The position numbers were made by a program, and so were the translations under genes. The notes under the pieces are model-generated. The model ran no database searches. It had not been told where the DNA came from and worked only from the letters and a program-made list of their open reading frames with translations. 64,000 nt of DNA from Mesorhabditis belari (taxonomy: Eukaryota > Nematoda > Chromadorea > Rhabditida > Rhabditidae). This document shows, one piece after another, positions 24,341 to 36,572 of this stretch. Numbering within the stretch: position 1 is the first letter of the stretch; every line of letters starts with the position of its first letter. Where the stretch lies: assembly GCA_958450365.1 (NCBI GenBank), contig CAUEEP010000927.1, forward strand, positions 496,001-560,000, read 5' to 3'.

Positions 24341-24352
24341 ATTCTTGCTAGG

Positions 24353-24502
24353 ATGTTGAATTTGCTTTTTTTCGTAAGTTTAACAAAAGTCTTTTGCTTT
24401 TTACAAACGAAATTTTATTAGACGTTCCTGATAACCGCACATTCAGACACGACTCTAGAAAAAGAACGGGCAACGAACTTTATTATCAATTCACGTACTT
24501 AA
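24353..24502 (+). CDS. Tentative small secreted peptide gene
   Basis: Two exons, 24353-24373 and 24422-24502, join in phase (TTC|GTAAGT ... TTATTAG|ACG) to a 33-residue protein. The first ~15 residues, MLNLLFFTFLITAHS, are an ideal signal peptide. The rest (DTTLEKERATNFIIN...) is short and polar, with no cysteine or dibasic site. The stop is soon after a possible weak donor (C|GTACTT), so the gene may continue. I recognise no family. Real expression is uncertain. Confidence 0.25.
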
Positions 24503-24623
24503 TTGGTGTTCTCATTGCTTTTGAAGAGAGAAATTATTGCATTGATTGCTTCTCCTTAAAAACGACTTCCTCATTTTTCATTTACTTTACTTGCTTTCAC
24601 TTCTGCCACAAAATTGTCAGCCT

Positions 24624-24693
24624 GTTGAAGTTGAAGTTGAAGTTGAAGTTGAAGTTGAAGTTGAAGTTGAAGTTGAAGTTGAAGTTGAAGTTG
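24624..24693 (+). repeat. (GTTGAA)n hexanucleotide microsatellite
   Basis: About 11-12 perfect GTTGAA copies. One frame reads (Val-Glu)n and continues to SPDITFPRTQD and a stop after a possible acceptor at 24620, so an exon cannot be excluded. Another frame gives (Leu-Lys)n. Treated as a simple repeat. Confidence 0.85.
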
Positions 24694-25257
24694 AATCCCC
24701 AGACATTACATTCCCCAGAACTCAAGACTAGAATCTTTTTGAATTCAAAACTTTTGTCATTACATTTTTATTAAACTTTTTGAGCACCGAGAGTTCAACT
24801 TTTACCCTTTTCACTCTTTTTGCATTATTCCTCAAAAAACAATGACTAATTGCAGCAATTTCATCCACTTGAGACAAACCCTTACCAAAAATCATTGTTT
24901 CAACTTTTTTTGAGCATCAAAAAGCAGAATCATAGACTAAAACTCGAAATGGAAAAGAAGGAAAATATTTTCGAGATTTTGGAGAGACTTGTTTTTGAGG
25001 ATTTGGGGTTAAATATTTGGTGATGATCCTTGAAACTTGAGTAGATGAGAGAAAAAGAAGTTTCTCGTAATTATAGTTTGGTTCTTAGAATCCCTAACTA
25101 CTAAGTAATAACTCATAATAACAATTTTGAAAGTCTTAACCTTAGATTTTGCAAAGTTAAGCCAGTAATGTTTAAGCTTGTTGGCTGAATAGGCTCAGAT
25201 GTTTGATGAGGTTTGGTGATGATGATTGTTTCTTGATCTACCTTGATGTTTGCTGTA

Positions 25258-26498
25258 CAGGGTGATCAAGAATTACGAAAACTCGACTTATTTTTGTGAT
25301 AGTGAACATTTCCTTGTTGTTCTGCTGTTTTGCTTTATTTGCCTTTGTTTTTCTACATATTAATTTGTGTTTTTGTTAAAAATATTTGGATTTTTTTTAG
25401 GTATGACACGTTCATCCGCACACCGTGAAGCAATCGTTGCATTGCATTGCATCGGAAGGGTATGAAGGCGCGCGAGATCGCTTCAAAGCTCAAGATCAGC
25501 AAAACCTTATTTCCAAAGTCATTCAACGCTATCGAGAACTGGGAACGACTTCTGATCGTCCAGGAAGGGGTCGACAATTGACTGTGTTCACACCAGCCAA
25601 CATTAAGATGGTCCGGGATTGTCTCCGCCGAAACCCCAGCCAATCAGTTCGAGGGATTGCACGAAAAATGGGTCTCAAGCGTTCTTCCGTGAACACAATT
25701 ATCAAAAAGAAGCTAAATGAAACTTTACAAGAAGAATAAGTCCAAAATGCTTCCAATGGATGCGAAAAAGAAGTGGAAAGAGCGCTGTAACCAACTTCTG
25801 AGACGTTTTAACGGAATCGATCATCGAAACATCCTTTTCACCGATGAGAAGCGATTTACCATTGAGAGCATTCTCAATGAGCAAAACGATCGAGTTTGGG
25901 CAAAATCTCAGACAAATGTTACGGTATCACGCAGCTCTCATCCTTCATCGGTGATGGTTTTTGCTGGAATCACTTCCGACGGCAAGACTCCATTGACCTT
26001 CGTTCCACAAGGTGTAAAAGTAAACGGTGGCAATTATTTGGATTTGCTCAAGAATGAAGTTGCTCTATGGGCTCAAAGACACTTTGGAAATCGCATTTGG
26101 ACTTACCAGCAAGACGGTGCACCAGACCACAAGGCGAAACAGGTGCAAGAGTTCCCCGACTTCATTTCGTTTTCGGAGTGGCCTCCAAGTTCCCCATGGA
26201 TTTCTCTGTTTGGTCGGTGCCTGAAGCAAAAACCTGCAAAAAGCATCGATGCAAAATATCGAAAGTCTGAAGAAATCGCTGGGAAGCCTGGGATGAACTT
26301 GACAGCTGCTACTTGCGCCACGGTTGACGCATTTCCGAAACGTTTGAAGCTTTGCTATAATGCCGGAGGAGACAGATTTGAATTTGACTGCTAATTATTG
26401 TTTGTTATAGTTGAATCCATGTTATCAAACCAAGCCTCTGACGATGGATTACTTAAATCCGTTAATTTTATGAGTTTCCGTAATTCTTGGTCACCCTG
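25258..26498 (+). mobile_element. Degenerate Tc1/mariner-superfamily transposon, 1.24 kb
   Basis: The terminal repeats are CAGGGTGATCAAGAATTACG and its near-complement at about 26472-26498. TA precedes the left end; the right flank no longer shows TA. It encloses a broken transposase. Immediately to the right begins a separate foldback element. Confidence 0.88.
25403..26394 (+). pseudogene. Broken Tc1/mariner-superfamily transposase
   Basis: The N-terminus begins MTRSSAHREAIVALHCIG, a typical helix-turn-helix start, and frame changes follow within 25 codons. A second helix-turn-helix is readable (VRGIARKMGLKRSSV). The catalytic region shows the first Asp in ILFTDEKRFTIE and the second in TYQQDGAPDH. 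The third acidic residue, expected after WPPSSP, has been lost in a small deletion that also shifts the frame; the downstream protein (DFSVWSVPEAK...) is in another frame. No active enzyme can be made. The pathway was cut-and-paste DNA transposition at TA sites. Confidence 0.88.
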
Positions 26499-26532
26499 TC
26501 GTCTGGCATCAGTACTGTTATCATCAAAACAA

Positions 26533-26780
26533 AAACGTTGAACTCTTGATGCACCCTCTGCACAAACAAGTATCAGGAAAGTGTCTACCACCCTGTAGTA
26601 TGGCATTAGTACTGTTATCATCAGTTAAAGTAGCTTGCCATTGGCATCGAATTTGAGCTAAACTTTCACCTTGTGGTAGAAAAGTTTCTACCACAGTACT
26701 AATGCCATACTACAGGGTGGTAGAAACTTTTCTGATACTTGTTTGTGCAGAGGGTGCATCAAGAGTTCAACGTTTTTGTC
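26533..26780. mobile_element. Foldback element with ~90-bp arms
   Basis: The left arm (about 26533-26626) and right arm (about 26693-26780) are reverse complements with few mismatches; the core is AGTACTAATGCCATACTACA. The spacer is about 65 nt. It starts about 35 bp past the Tc1-type element. No coding capacity. Confidence 0.75.
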
Positions 26781-26789
26781 GATCATTCA

Positions 26790-29700
26790 AAATTTCTTTG
26801 CCAAGATAAAAATGCGGTAGAGATTCTCAGAAAAGGAAATTCTTTTCCTTAAAGAATGCACCTTCACTCTACTCATTAGGAGTCACAAATTTGTCTCAAA
26901 AGGAGATTTCCTCTCTTCTCTTTGCCATCAATTCGTTTTTCTCTTTGGCAAATCTCGAGATTTGAAGAAATAAAGAAAGAAACAGGAAGAAGAATTTCGT
27001 TTTTCAATGAAAAAAGAAAGATTTGTGGACAACCAATTGAGTCATTCATAGTTGAGATGATGGGTGGACAAAGAGGTTTTTCGACTTTCAAAGTTCTAAG
27101 CCTCATTTCGAACTCTTGTCACTTACCCAAATGATTCTCTAAACCAAACTTTTGAAACTTTAATCCAAACTAAACCAAAGCAAACCAACCAAACCTCATT
27201 TCCAACTTCTTACCTGTTACCAATCCACCTTCATAATATCCACTTATGCAATGATCTCAAAGCAATTTCACTTCCACCAATGGAAGCGTTCTCTTCTCGA
27301 TTTTTCTCCGATTTCTAAGAAGATTTTCTTTTCTTTTCTTCTCTCTTTTCTATTTTTTGATGTACTCTCCAAATTGAGTGCATCCAAACAAATGAATGAG
27401 TGATTTCAATAGATAAAAAGAGAAAAAGGGAATTAGATTCAGAGGGGAAAAGATGAAAGAAAGCAATTTAAAGAAGAAAGGGACGAATTGAAGAGTTGAG
27501 TCTAAGCAAGGGGATTGAGGCTGGGAATTAATGTTATCATCTAGTGGGGATTTGCATAGTAGAGTGTTTGACTAATGAGTGGAACAGATTGATGAAGATA
27601 GCTTATAGTTAGAGCTGAAAACTCTAATAAACTCTTGCCTCTTGACTCTTTGTCTAATTTAACTGATGACCTTTATTCTAAGCCAATCCCAAATGACGAA
27701 TAGCTCTTCCTTTTGCAGAGGGTCGAATGATCTGATTCTAAGGAAATTTGGATAATTTATTCTGATTAAAAGATAGTGGGAAAGGAATTAAATTGACTTG
27801 AGAAAGAAACAGATCAACTCTACTCAACTCTGAGATCATCATCCTGAGATTATCCCAGGATGATGATCTCAGAGTTGAGTTGAGTCGTACTTTGACCTCG
27901 ATTAGGGTCAGGGTGGACCTTGTAGTTAGATCAGTGCCAGGCTAGTCTAGCAAAACTGGACCAAGGTTCAGTTATTGGTAGACAATCGGTAAACAATCGG
28001 TAAACTCTACACCAAGTCAACGAAATCTTAATTTGTTTCTATCCATCGATGGCCCTCATCCAGCCCCCTTTCCCCTTTGCCTTTTGGTCTTATTCGATAG
28101 CAAATGAATGGAGGAAATGAGTCCCCCTTTTACCTCAAAAATAGATTCATCGTTTCCCTATCTTCTCTTTATCTTCCCCTCTTCAAACGAAATTAATAGA
28201 CTCTGAAATTTGTTCTCTCTCACACCCCCATTGCTTGGTTGATCTTCACCCATTGGCCCAAGCCGTTGGCTTTCATTTCCAAGTATATTTACTTTACCGA
28301 AATTTCGTCTCCAAGAAAGATAATAGTATTTTTAATTTGTTAATCCCTTCCGGGATCCATTAGAAGTCCATTAGAAGCTTTCCAAAATTCTGAAGCAAAT
28401 ATTTTCATCGCTCTTCAGCCCTTAATTTTTAAAGATATTATCTACTGTACTTAATATCTCTCATTCCTTTGTTTATACCAAATTTTGAGGCAACTCACCC
28501 ACTCAATTGATCCATCTCATTTCCGAAATGGGTTCTTGTTGGGGAACAAAGCTTTTCAGGAAGTGTAACACATCCATTTCCGGAAACTCATTATCTTTGT
28601 GGGTTGAGCTTCTTTTTGTGAAGAATTCTATTATTAGGATGGGCTACTGTTGCATTTGGAGTCTTTTAAGAAGATCCGGCTGTTCAAAAAGTTCTTTATA
28701 AATTTGTTTGTGGATTATCCTGTGGAAAACTATAAATATAAAAAATAGCTAGTCTAATTATGCGATAAGCCATGCGAGTGATGAATGATGGCTAGGTTCG
28801 ATTTGAATTCAATAAGTTGAAGCCAAGCCAAGCCAAGCCAAGCATCCGGCCATGCAGACAATATCTTTGCTAAAAATTCTTTGTTCTGCAACTTGAACCC
28901 TTTGGTCTGATCCAGTTTACCTCTTGCAATGGCTCTATTTTCATTTAGTTTCAAATTCTATGAGATTTCATTAGTTGATTTCTCAGTCTTCTCTCATGGG
29001 ACTTCTTCCTCTTTTTGACTAATTGAAAGGTCCGAGAATCAGCTGTCAGCTGTAGAAAAATCAGATGTCAGATGCCAAATCACTTTTAAGCTTTGTGGTA
29101 TTAGATAAGTTTAATATAGCACTGAGTTCAGCTTTGAATTTGACCCTACTTTTCACCCTACAACTCCAGTTGCATAGTAGCTTCTAGAAATCCATTTTTG
29201 AAAGGGATTTTTGTTTTTTTTTTCTTTGTTTTCATTCAATTTTATTGAATGATGTTCAATTCAAATTCAATGATGGCTGAATGCAGCAATGGCTTTTCCT
29301 TTTCCTTTTCCTTTTCCTTAGTTGTTTATCCCGTATCACAGAGTGCCTTATTCAGTTTGTGTGTTGTTTACGCCTCAAAAGGCATTCCCTTTTCTCATTT
29401 TTCTATTCCATACGGACACCTGTTTATACGATTTTTGCGAGATTCGTGACAAAATCGAGATTTTCGGAGAACTTTGATAAGAGTCTAACAAAAAGTGGTT
29501 ATTTGTATATTTCAAATATTAAGGATTTGCGAGCAAAGGTAGAGTTCGAAATCTGGTCAAACAACAGGGTTAAGGAAAGCTTTATAGTCTCGAAACTTCG
29601 ATGTCTGCATCGCAGAAGCTCAGACAGCTTAATGTGCCACCTATACCTTTACAATCTCATTTAAAGTTGTAACAAAGTTCAGAACTCAAGAGCTATTCTA

Positions 29701-30700
29701 GAAACAAATTTTCTCAAACAAAGTCACGACAAACCTTTATTATTACAATTTGCCTTTCTCTATTCTGAACTTTCAATGGTTCAAAGGTCTCTCTATTTTC
29801 TTCTCTTTTTTCACTTCTCATCAAAAAGCTCTTCTCGTTCAATTCTCAGCGGACCTCCTTTTAAAGCTTATATTCATGCAAAAAGTGCCCGAAAGGCATA
29901 GAACACAAATTCTCAGACACACCTTTGCAAAAATGGCTTTGATTTTTTTGATTCAAAAAACTACGATTTAGACTTTTCAAAGATTTAGACTTTTCAAAAC
30001 CACGAAAGCATGTTGATGTCAAAAGCTATCAAAATTGTCAGCTAGAACGTGATTTAAACGTAGATCCATGCGAAATCCTCCTTTATATAGCTTCATTCTC
30101 ACTTTCTTTGTGCTCTCAGTGTAAGAGAGCCACTTCATTATCCATAGCCACTTCCTTATCCAAATTCCCCCCAAGATCTTTAAAAGAAAAAAGGAAAAAG
30201 AAAAGACAAAGTTGATGTATACTTTAGAGACGAGTGGAAATGAAGTGAGTTATAGAAATGGAGAAGTAGAAAGACGTACAAAGAAGTAGAAAGAAGTTGA
30301 AAGAAGTTGAAAGAAGTTGAAAAGATTTGAATAGGAATTTGAATGGAAAGGTTCTCGTGATATTCACTAGATCGCTCAATTAATATTCATTTATTTCTCT
30401 TTGAGAATTGTTTCATTCTTTTAAAAAAGGAACGATTGATGACCTCAAATGGTGGTGACGTGAGGTTGAGACGAATATTTTACGGTGAGTAACATGTAAC
30501 TTGTTCCCTCATGTGTACTTTGCGCTTAAAGATGGAAACCTACCCTTGCTATTGCATCATTTTCCATTTTCTTTACCTGTTCATGTTTTTGAGTGTCACA
30601 GAAAGGATTCGTTTTTACTTTTAGCACAAAGCACAATAATTTGTTGAACTTGTTGATCAAAAGTACTTTTTTCACTTTTTTATCCAATCCAATATTTTTT
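26790..30700. other. Gene-poor interval
   Basis: I see no exon series, signal peptide or domain on either strand. Small features only: inverted AT-rich pairs, GATGATCTCAGAGTTGAG on either side of 27845, a four-fold AAGCC repeat at 28822-28842, and four TTTTCC units at 29299-29323. A 127-codon open frame at 29281-29664 has no recognisable similarity and unusual Phe/Leu-rich composition; I do not call it. Confidence 0.5.
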
Positions 30701-30717
30701 TTGATCTGTCTTCACAT

Positions 30718-30909
30718 TCAGGTATTCCTATTTGCGCAGATCACAACCTGCTTCCACATTTCTCTATCCCTTGCTATTGTCATCCAGTGTTTCCTATCTT
30801 GATTGTTCCTGGTTCGAAGTCTTCGACTTGCTTGTGCTGGTGGTTGCACTCTAGCCATCCTTTCTCTGACCGTCTCTGCCACTCTTGTGCTCCACCTCGT
30901 TGCATCCAA
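30718..30909 (-). mobile_element. 3' remnant of an RTE-like non-LTR retrotransposon
   Basis: The minus-strand frame ends in NQDRKHWMTIARDREMWKQ, about ten residues before its stop. This W(M/T)xxARDRxxWK motif is the usual C-terminus of nematode RTE-type endonuclease/reverse-transcriptase polyproteins. Only about 60 residues survive; the reverse transcriptase core is absent. A dead fragment. Confidence 0.6.
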
Positions 30910-31534
30910 TATCTCTCAAACTGTAAATAAAACTCTGGATAAGATCAAGATTTAGAAATTTATCTATATTTTAAAACTTTATCTATTTTGCAACAATTTC
31001 CCTGCTAGCTTCTGGGCTTTGATTCTGTTGTTGGTCAGAGAAGGAGAAGGGAGAAGGCTATTCCTCTAGAAGAGAAGAGGCATTTAATAGGGGATAAAAG
31101 AAGAAAAACGAGGGAAGATACCTAAAGAGAGGATCCATAAGAGAAGAGATCCTTTCTATTTTTGTCATGAAAAAAAAATGCAGAAGAGATTTGGGGGGAT
31201 GGAAGGGTGGAAGGGAGATCCCTTCATCCCTTGTTCCTTTAGCTTCAGCTCTCCAGATAACTCTTTCATTCGTTCGTTTTTCGGTTATTGAGCTAATAGA
31301 TGCAATACGGTAAATGTAGACATGTAAAGAGGATTTCTCAGCGTTATTCTTCCATTATGGATTTGTGAATAAATTCAGTTATTCCGAAAACCTGTAATCC
31401 TTTTCAGAATTATTCAGGATTCTTAAAATATTTAAATTTTGTTCTATTGAAAAACTCATTAATTGATCGAACATTGCTCACAATAAACTTTAGTTCTAGA
31501 TCATCTTCTGTGTGAATAAGAATTCTCTATAGAA

Positions 31535-31650
31535 TCCTCTTCACTTCTCTTCTCTCCTCTCCTCTTCTCTTCTCTTCTTCTCTCCTCTCCTCTTCTCCTC
31601 TCCTCTCCTCTCCTCTCCTCTCCTCTCCTCTCTCTCTTCTCCTCTTCTCC
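31535..31650 (+). repeat. (TCTCC)n pyrimidine microsatellite
   Basis: About 110 bp of TCTCC/TCTTC units with a run of TCTCC at 31596-31630. No gene is seen in 30910-31530. Confidence 0.9.
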
Positions 31651-31777
31651 TCCTTTCCACCTCTCAATATCTCCTTGTTTCACCTAATAAAATCCCCTTT
31701 TTTTTCAAGAGATTTCCTTTCTTTTCTCTTTTCTCACATAAGGAACTGATATTCTTTGGCTTGAATCTTCGACTCTC

Positions 31778-31985
31778 GACTTTTAAGAGTCAACTGCCGA
31801 AATTTGAGTTGTGTTCTGATTTTGAGACTTCAAAGGATTTTGAAAGCTTTTCAGAAGCTTTGAAAGCTTTTTTGAGAGCTTTTCATATAACATTTGAATG
31901 TTTTCTTGATGTACTCGAAAGAAAATTATGCAACGACTTTGTATCTGAAGAAAATTAGGATACATTCGAAACACTTTCCGTGTCA
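31778..31985 (+). repeat. Dispersed ~180-200-bp repeat (copy 1)
   Basis: The segment from AACTGCCGAAATTTGAGTTG to AACACTTTCCGTGTCAAAGT recurs at about 34567-34740 with few changes. Copy 1 has an extra ~30 nt of AAGCTTT-type sequence. Copy 1 is followed directly by the foldback MITE at 31990; copy 2 is not. Confidence 0.8.
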
Positions 31986-31989
31986 AAGT

Positions 31990-32125
31990 TACCGTATTTA
32001 CTCGAATAGAAGACCGGCCTCGATTATAAGACCGCCTCGAATAGAAGACGGGGTCTAGATCGAATAGAAGACAGGGGATGATCGAAAAAATAGAAGACCG
32101 GTCTTCTATTCGAGTAAATACGGTA
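31990..32125. mobile_element. 136-bp foldback MITE, ends TACCGTATTTACTCGAATAG
   Basis: The left end TACCGTATTTACTCGAATAG is matched by the complement at the right end (to 32125). GAATAGAAGAC recurs four times inside. It carries the same terminal words as the elements at 1103 and 62860. Confidence 0.85.
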
Positions 32126-32601
32126 TGAACAAAACTCAAATTTTGTTCTTTTTTTTTCTAAAAACGAGTACAAAGTGAATCAAGAAAAGATTCAAATGTT
32201 TTTCTCTGTTTTTCTTTTTTCTAAATATGTAGTGATTCAAATTTTGACGTTCTATGCAAATCCCATTATTTTCTTATCTCAAAGGCTTCCGTTTTTTGCT
32301 CACTGAAATAAATGACTTCATTTTTGTATTGAAAGTTTATTTCCCGTCAAAATCTTGAATATTAAATAAAACGCTATGAAATTGAATCGTCGAATATTAT
32401 TTTATTTCAAGTATTTCATTCATTTAATATAAAAAGTTGGTTGAGAGTGAGGGGAATTCAATCAATTCAATCAATTCATTCAATTTAATCTTTTTTTTTC
32501 TTTTTCGAAATCGAATCACTCGGAGGTGAGTCTCAGTGAAAAGTAATGAAAAGGGAAATGTGATTGTTTGTCATTTTCGAGTGGTACTGTTTTCTCTACT
32601 T

Positions 32602-33713
32602 CATTTCCTTTAATCAATTTAGTTGACTAAAGCAGATTTTTAGCTCTCCCAGTCTTAAATTCGATTTTAAGGATCCAAGAAAAGGTACAAGTCGAGTTTG
32701 AAGTAAATAAGTCACTTTTCAGGTTAGTTAAACAATTATTGATTTTTAGCTAAAGCCATTCTATCAGTTTTCTTAAACAGTTATTGATTTTTATCTAGAG
32801 CCATTCTATCAGTTTTCTTAAAGATTTGCTTTACTTTGATTTCTAGGTAATCAATCTCAAGTCTGTACAGAACAAATTTCGGTGAGAAGGTTCGAATTAA
32901 ATCTGAAATTGAAACAGGTGGAATTGAATCTTAAATTAATTAAATAAAATTCTTAGATATATAAATCCCAAATCGTTGCCAGGGATTTCTTTGACCTTTT
33001 TGCTTCATTTTTCAAAAATTTATGATTCCTTTACTGTTTGACTTGGAATTTGGGATGTCTGGGTTTGAATTTTTTGGCTTTTCAGCTATTCGATGGTTAT
33101 ATAATGGAAAAGATTCAAAATGAAATCCTTTTTCCCACTTTTTTGTATCAATATTGGATCTCAATCCGAATAAATGTCATCGAAGTTCAGTAGATGTTCA
33201 ATAGTTCAATATTCTCTCAATAGCTCTCAAAATCCTTTTGAAGTTGGCTAACTAGTAGTTTTCTTGAGGTTTCCTTTTGCAGATCATTTCCTTTAATCAA
33301 TTTAGTTGACTAAAGCAGATTTTTAGCTCTCCCAGTCCTAAATTCGATTTTAAGGATCCAAGAAAAGGTATAAGTTCGAGTTTGAAGTAAATAAGTCACT
33401 TTTCAGGTTGGTTAAATAGTTATTGATTTTTAGCTAAAGCCATTCTATCAGTTTTTTGTAGATTTGCTTTACTTTGATTTCTAGGTAATCAATCTCAAGT
33501 CTGTACAGAACAAATTTCGGTGAGAAGTTCGAATTAAATCTTAAATTGAATCCTTTTTCCCACTTTTTTGTATCAATATTGGATCTCAATCCGAATAAAT
33601 GTCATCGAAGTTCAATAGATGTTCAATAGTTCAATATTCTCTCAATAGTTCTCAAAATTCTTTTAAAGTTGGCTAACTAGTAGTTTTCTCGAGGTTCCCT
33701 TTTGCAGATCATA
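32602..33713 (+). repeat. Imperfect tandem duplication, ~690-bp unit
   Basis: 32602-33287 and 33287-33713 share two blocks. The first (TTAATCAATTTAGTTGACTA onward) is at 32612 and 33296. The second (TTTTTGTATCAATATTGGAT onward) is at about 33139 and 33565. The second unit has lost about 260 bp between the blocks. Both end in TTTTGCAGATCAT. Confidence 0.8.
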
Positions 33714-34566
33714 AAAAATAAAATGTTTGGTTTGCCAGAAGAAGCCAAAGTTAGTATAGTTTTTAAATCTTGCTTTATCCTTAAAGAATCCCTTGTCCAA
33801 CCTCATTGAAGTAAAGCTCTGTCCATCTGTCTCTCCCTATCTTGCACGTGCTGTCCCATCTGTCAAGATCACATCAAAAAAACTTTATTTATACTGCTTT
33901 GTTGTCTTTGATTTGTTAGTGAGTTAGTCATCAAGATTTCCAAACCTTTCTTTGATCAACCAAAGCCTTTAAAACTTTTTCTAACACTTTAACGTTGTTC
34001 TAACCAAAATCTTGAACCAAAACTTAACACCACTGCATTTCACTTGAAACTTTTACCTTAATTTCACTAATTCCGTTTGTTTTAGTGATTTGGTTGAGTT
34101 CATTAGAAATTGAATTGAAATTGAAATCATTGAAATCCTTCCTGAGATACGTAGTTCTCCCCATAAACAGTGTCTTCAATTGACGGGTTCCCATCTGTGC
34201 CCCGCACCCAATCATGCATCCCAACCCCCAAACTTCACAAACAAATCTTCCGAAACGCTCAAAAACTTCCGCTAAAAAACAATTTACTCAGCCAGTTTTT
34301 TTCCTTCATTTCCTCCTGAAATCACATCAAGCTCTGTGCATGTTGGTCCACTAATTTCCACCCGGAAGTGTTTGCGCAATAAATGGAGAAATTTTGTTGG
34401 AGTTATTTTTGTTTCATTCTAGATTTTGGTCTATAATTTACAGGTGATATTGAAGGGAATTCGGTGGATGGAGTTTCAAAGAAACAAATCGACAGTTTTG
34501 GAAACGGAATTTGCGCAGTTAGATGGAAAAAAACATTTATTTTCGGTATCTTAGATAGAGATAAGG

Positions 34567-34740
34567 GCATCTACTGCCGAAATTTGAGTTGTGTTCTGAT
34601 TTTGAGACTTCAAAGGATTTTGAAAGAGCTTTTCATATAACATTTGAATGTTTTCTTGACGTACTCGAAAGAAAATTATGGAACGACTTTGTACCTGAAG
34701 GAGATTATGATATATTCGAAACACTTTCCGCGTCAAAGTA
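34567..34740 (+). repeat. Dispersed ~180-bp repeat (copy 2)
   Basis: Partner of 31778-31985 (shared CTGCCGAAATTTGAGTTGTG and TATAACATTTGAATGTTTTC). Nothing gene-like is seen from here to 36450. Confidence 0.8.
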
Positions 34741-36457
34741 CTTTATTGAGATTAAAAAACTATATATGCTTAGAAGTAGGCAAACGTGGAATTAAGCTGG
34801 ATGGGTTGAAAGCTTCGTTCAGCTGCACTACAAGGCTTACCTTATCTCCACATGTTAAGCATATTAGTGCTCTTTGTTTCTTGACTATTTAGAGTGATTC
34901 ATTTCCTCCAAATCTGATATTAAGTACCGGTTTGCCCATTGCCAATTACCCATACCTATTTTCGATGTTTTTTTCACAAATTTTCTTTCTATAATTCCAC
35001 CCTTCACCGTTTTCAGCAAACATTTCGAAAATTCTTTAACTTTAGAAGTATTTCATCATTTTCAATCAAACGAATTTTGAGTACTTGATCAGAAAGCCGT
35101 TAGAAAGGTAATTTTAGCTTTTCCAACAATCACAATATGGAGATAAGATTCAAAAATAAGATTCTTTTAGAATCGTTTAAGATTAGCTTCTAATTTACAT
35201 GATTTCTAGGCCATAACTGACTATATCTGTATTTCTTTTAAAGTAACATAACCGACTCTTTATTTTTATTTGTTTATTGCATTTTTTCTAATTTTTGATC
35301 TGTAGAAAGATGGGAATGGAAATGTTTCGAATAAATGGGTGATGAACGGGAAAGGAGGAAAGGAGCAAAGGAGCAAAGGAGCAGAGGCGGAAGGATGGGT
35401 CTTCAATATGAAATGGGTAAGGGGAGCAGGGTAACTAGATATGAATGAACATCCCCTTCACTTCCACTCCACACATCATTCACCCTTTTTTTGGGGAATT
35501 TTACATTGAATCCCAGCCTGGGCACTGGCCTTAAAGTTCGCAATACTGGGTACATGGGTTCAGAGAAACCGGCTCTTATGAGCCAATTCTAGAAATCGAC
35601 TTAGTGTACATTATAAATTAGTAACTTCACTTAGTAACTTTATTTTGCAAGTGACAAGTAGTAACTCTATTTTGCAGCCCTATTCATATAGTCCATTGTT
35701 CCCCTATTCATATAGTTCATTGCATCCAATAAAGAACTCATTCTTTGAGCCATTCAAAATCCAGATCACCTAAAGCTTTTCAAGAACTTTTCATGTTCAC
35801 TTTTTGAATCATTTTTAGATATTCTTATTTTTCTCGTCTCAAATTGCAAATGCTCATGCAAAGTGACACCGAGCAGAACAGAGAATTCAGGAGGAGAGAA
35901 TTCGAGAAGACAGAATTCGGGAAGAGAGTGACGAGTCTTCTCAAACTTCTCAATAAGTTTCCACTTTTTTAGAATCATCGTGGAAAATTTGTTTGTTATT
36001 ATTAGATTTGGTAAATACGGTTTAGTTACTGACTTCATTCTTCGATAAATCCTATAACCTTGTTGTCCAGTAGACTCTTGAATCTGTACAACTTATGAAA
36101 ACCTGGTGGTATTTCTGAAGTTCCTTGCTCCTTCCCTTCTACTTTCTTGCTCACTTTTCTTGTAGTCCTGTCAAATCCTTCCCCTTTTTGCGTGCACTTC
36201 CTCATCCAACTGAAGCACGACTAAAATAATTCTCATTTTTGCAAAGTATCTTTTCTTTTCATCAAATCTTCTCAACACTTTTCCATTCCTGTGGAAGGTG
36301 TTTCTTTTCTTTTTCTCAAAGATTTCTTCTCCCCAAATCGACAAGGGGAATCAAGGCAATTTGTTCCATTTCTTGGGTCCTTCTCTTTTTTTATTTAGGT
36401 GCAAATTCGCAAGTTCTTCTCTTTTTCATTTCTTTTCTCTTATCTAGTAATTGATCG

Positions 36458-36572
36458 CCATTCTCAACGAATTTCTTCACCTTTTTGTGTGTTCTTTTCT
36501 TATTTTGCTGAATTAAAGTGATAGCTTCTGACCAAAGTTCTGGATTTACCGATTCCCAAGCATTGAATTTGC
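36458..36572 (+). repeat. Source or sister of a block copied into the 37.5-kb minisatellite
   Basis: The block from CATTCTCAACGAATTTCTTC to CCCAAGCATTGAATTTG recurs at about 37709-37822 with four or five changes, there interrupting a tandem array. Confidence 0.85.

Noticed and set aside
29281..29664. 127-codon plus-strand frame starting in TTTTCC repeats
   Set aside because: The start is simple sequence; the rest shows no domain, no splice partners and codon use unlike the supported genes. I could not exclude a real gene, but see no support.
34024..34224. 66-codon minus-strand frame, with a second protein-like frame over it
   Set aside because: No upstream exon joins in phase (stops in all frames just upstream), and no family is recognised.
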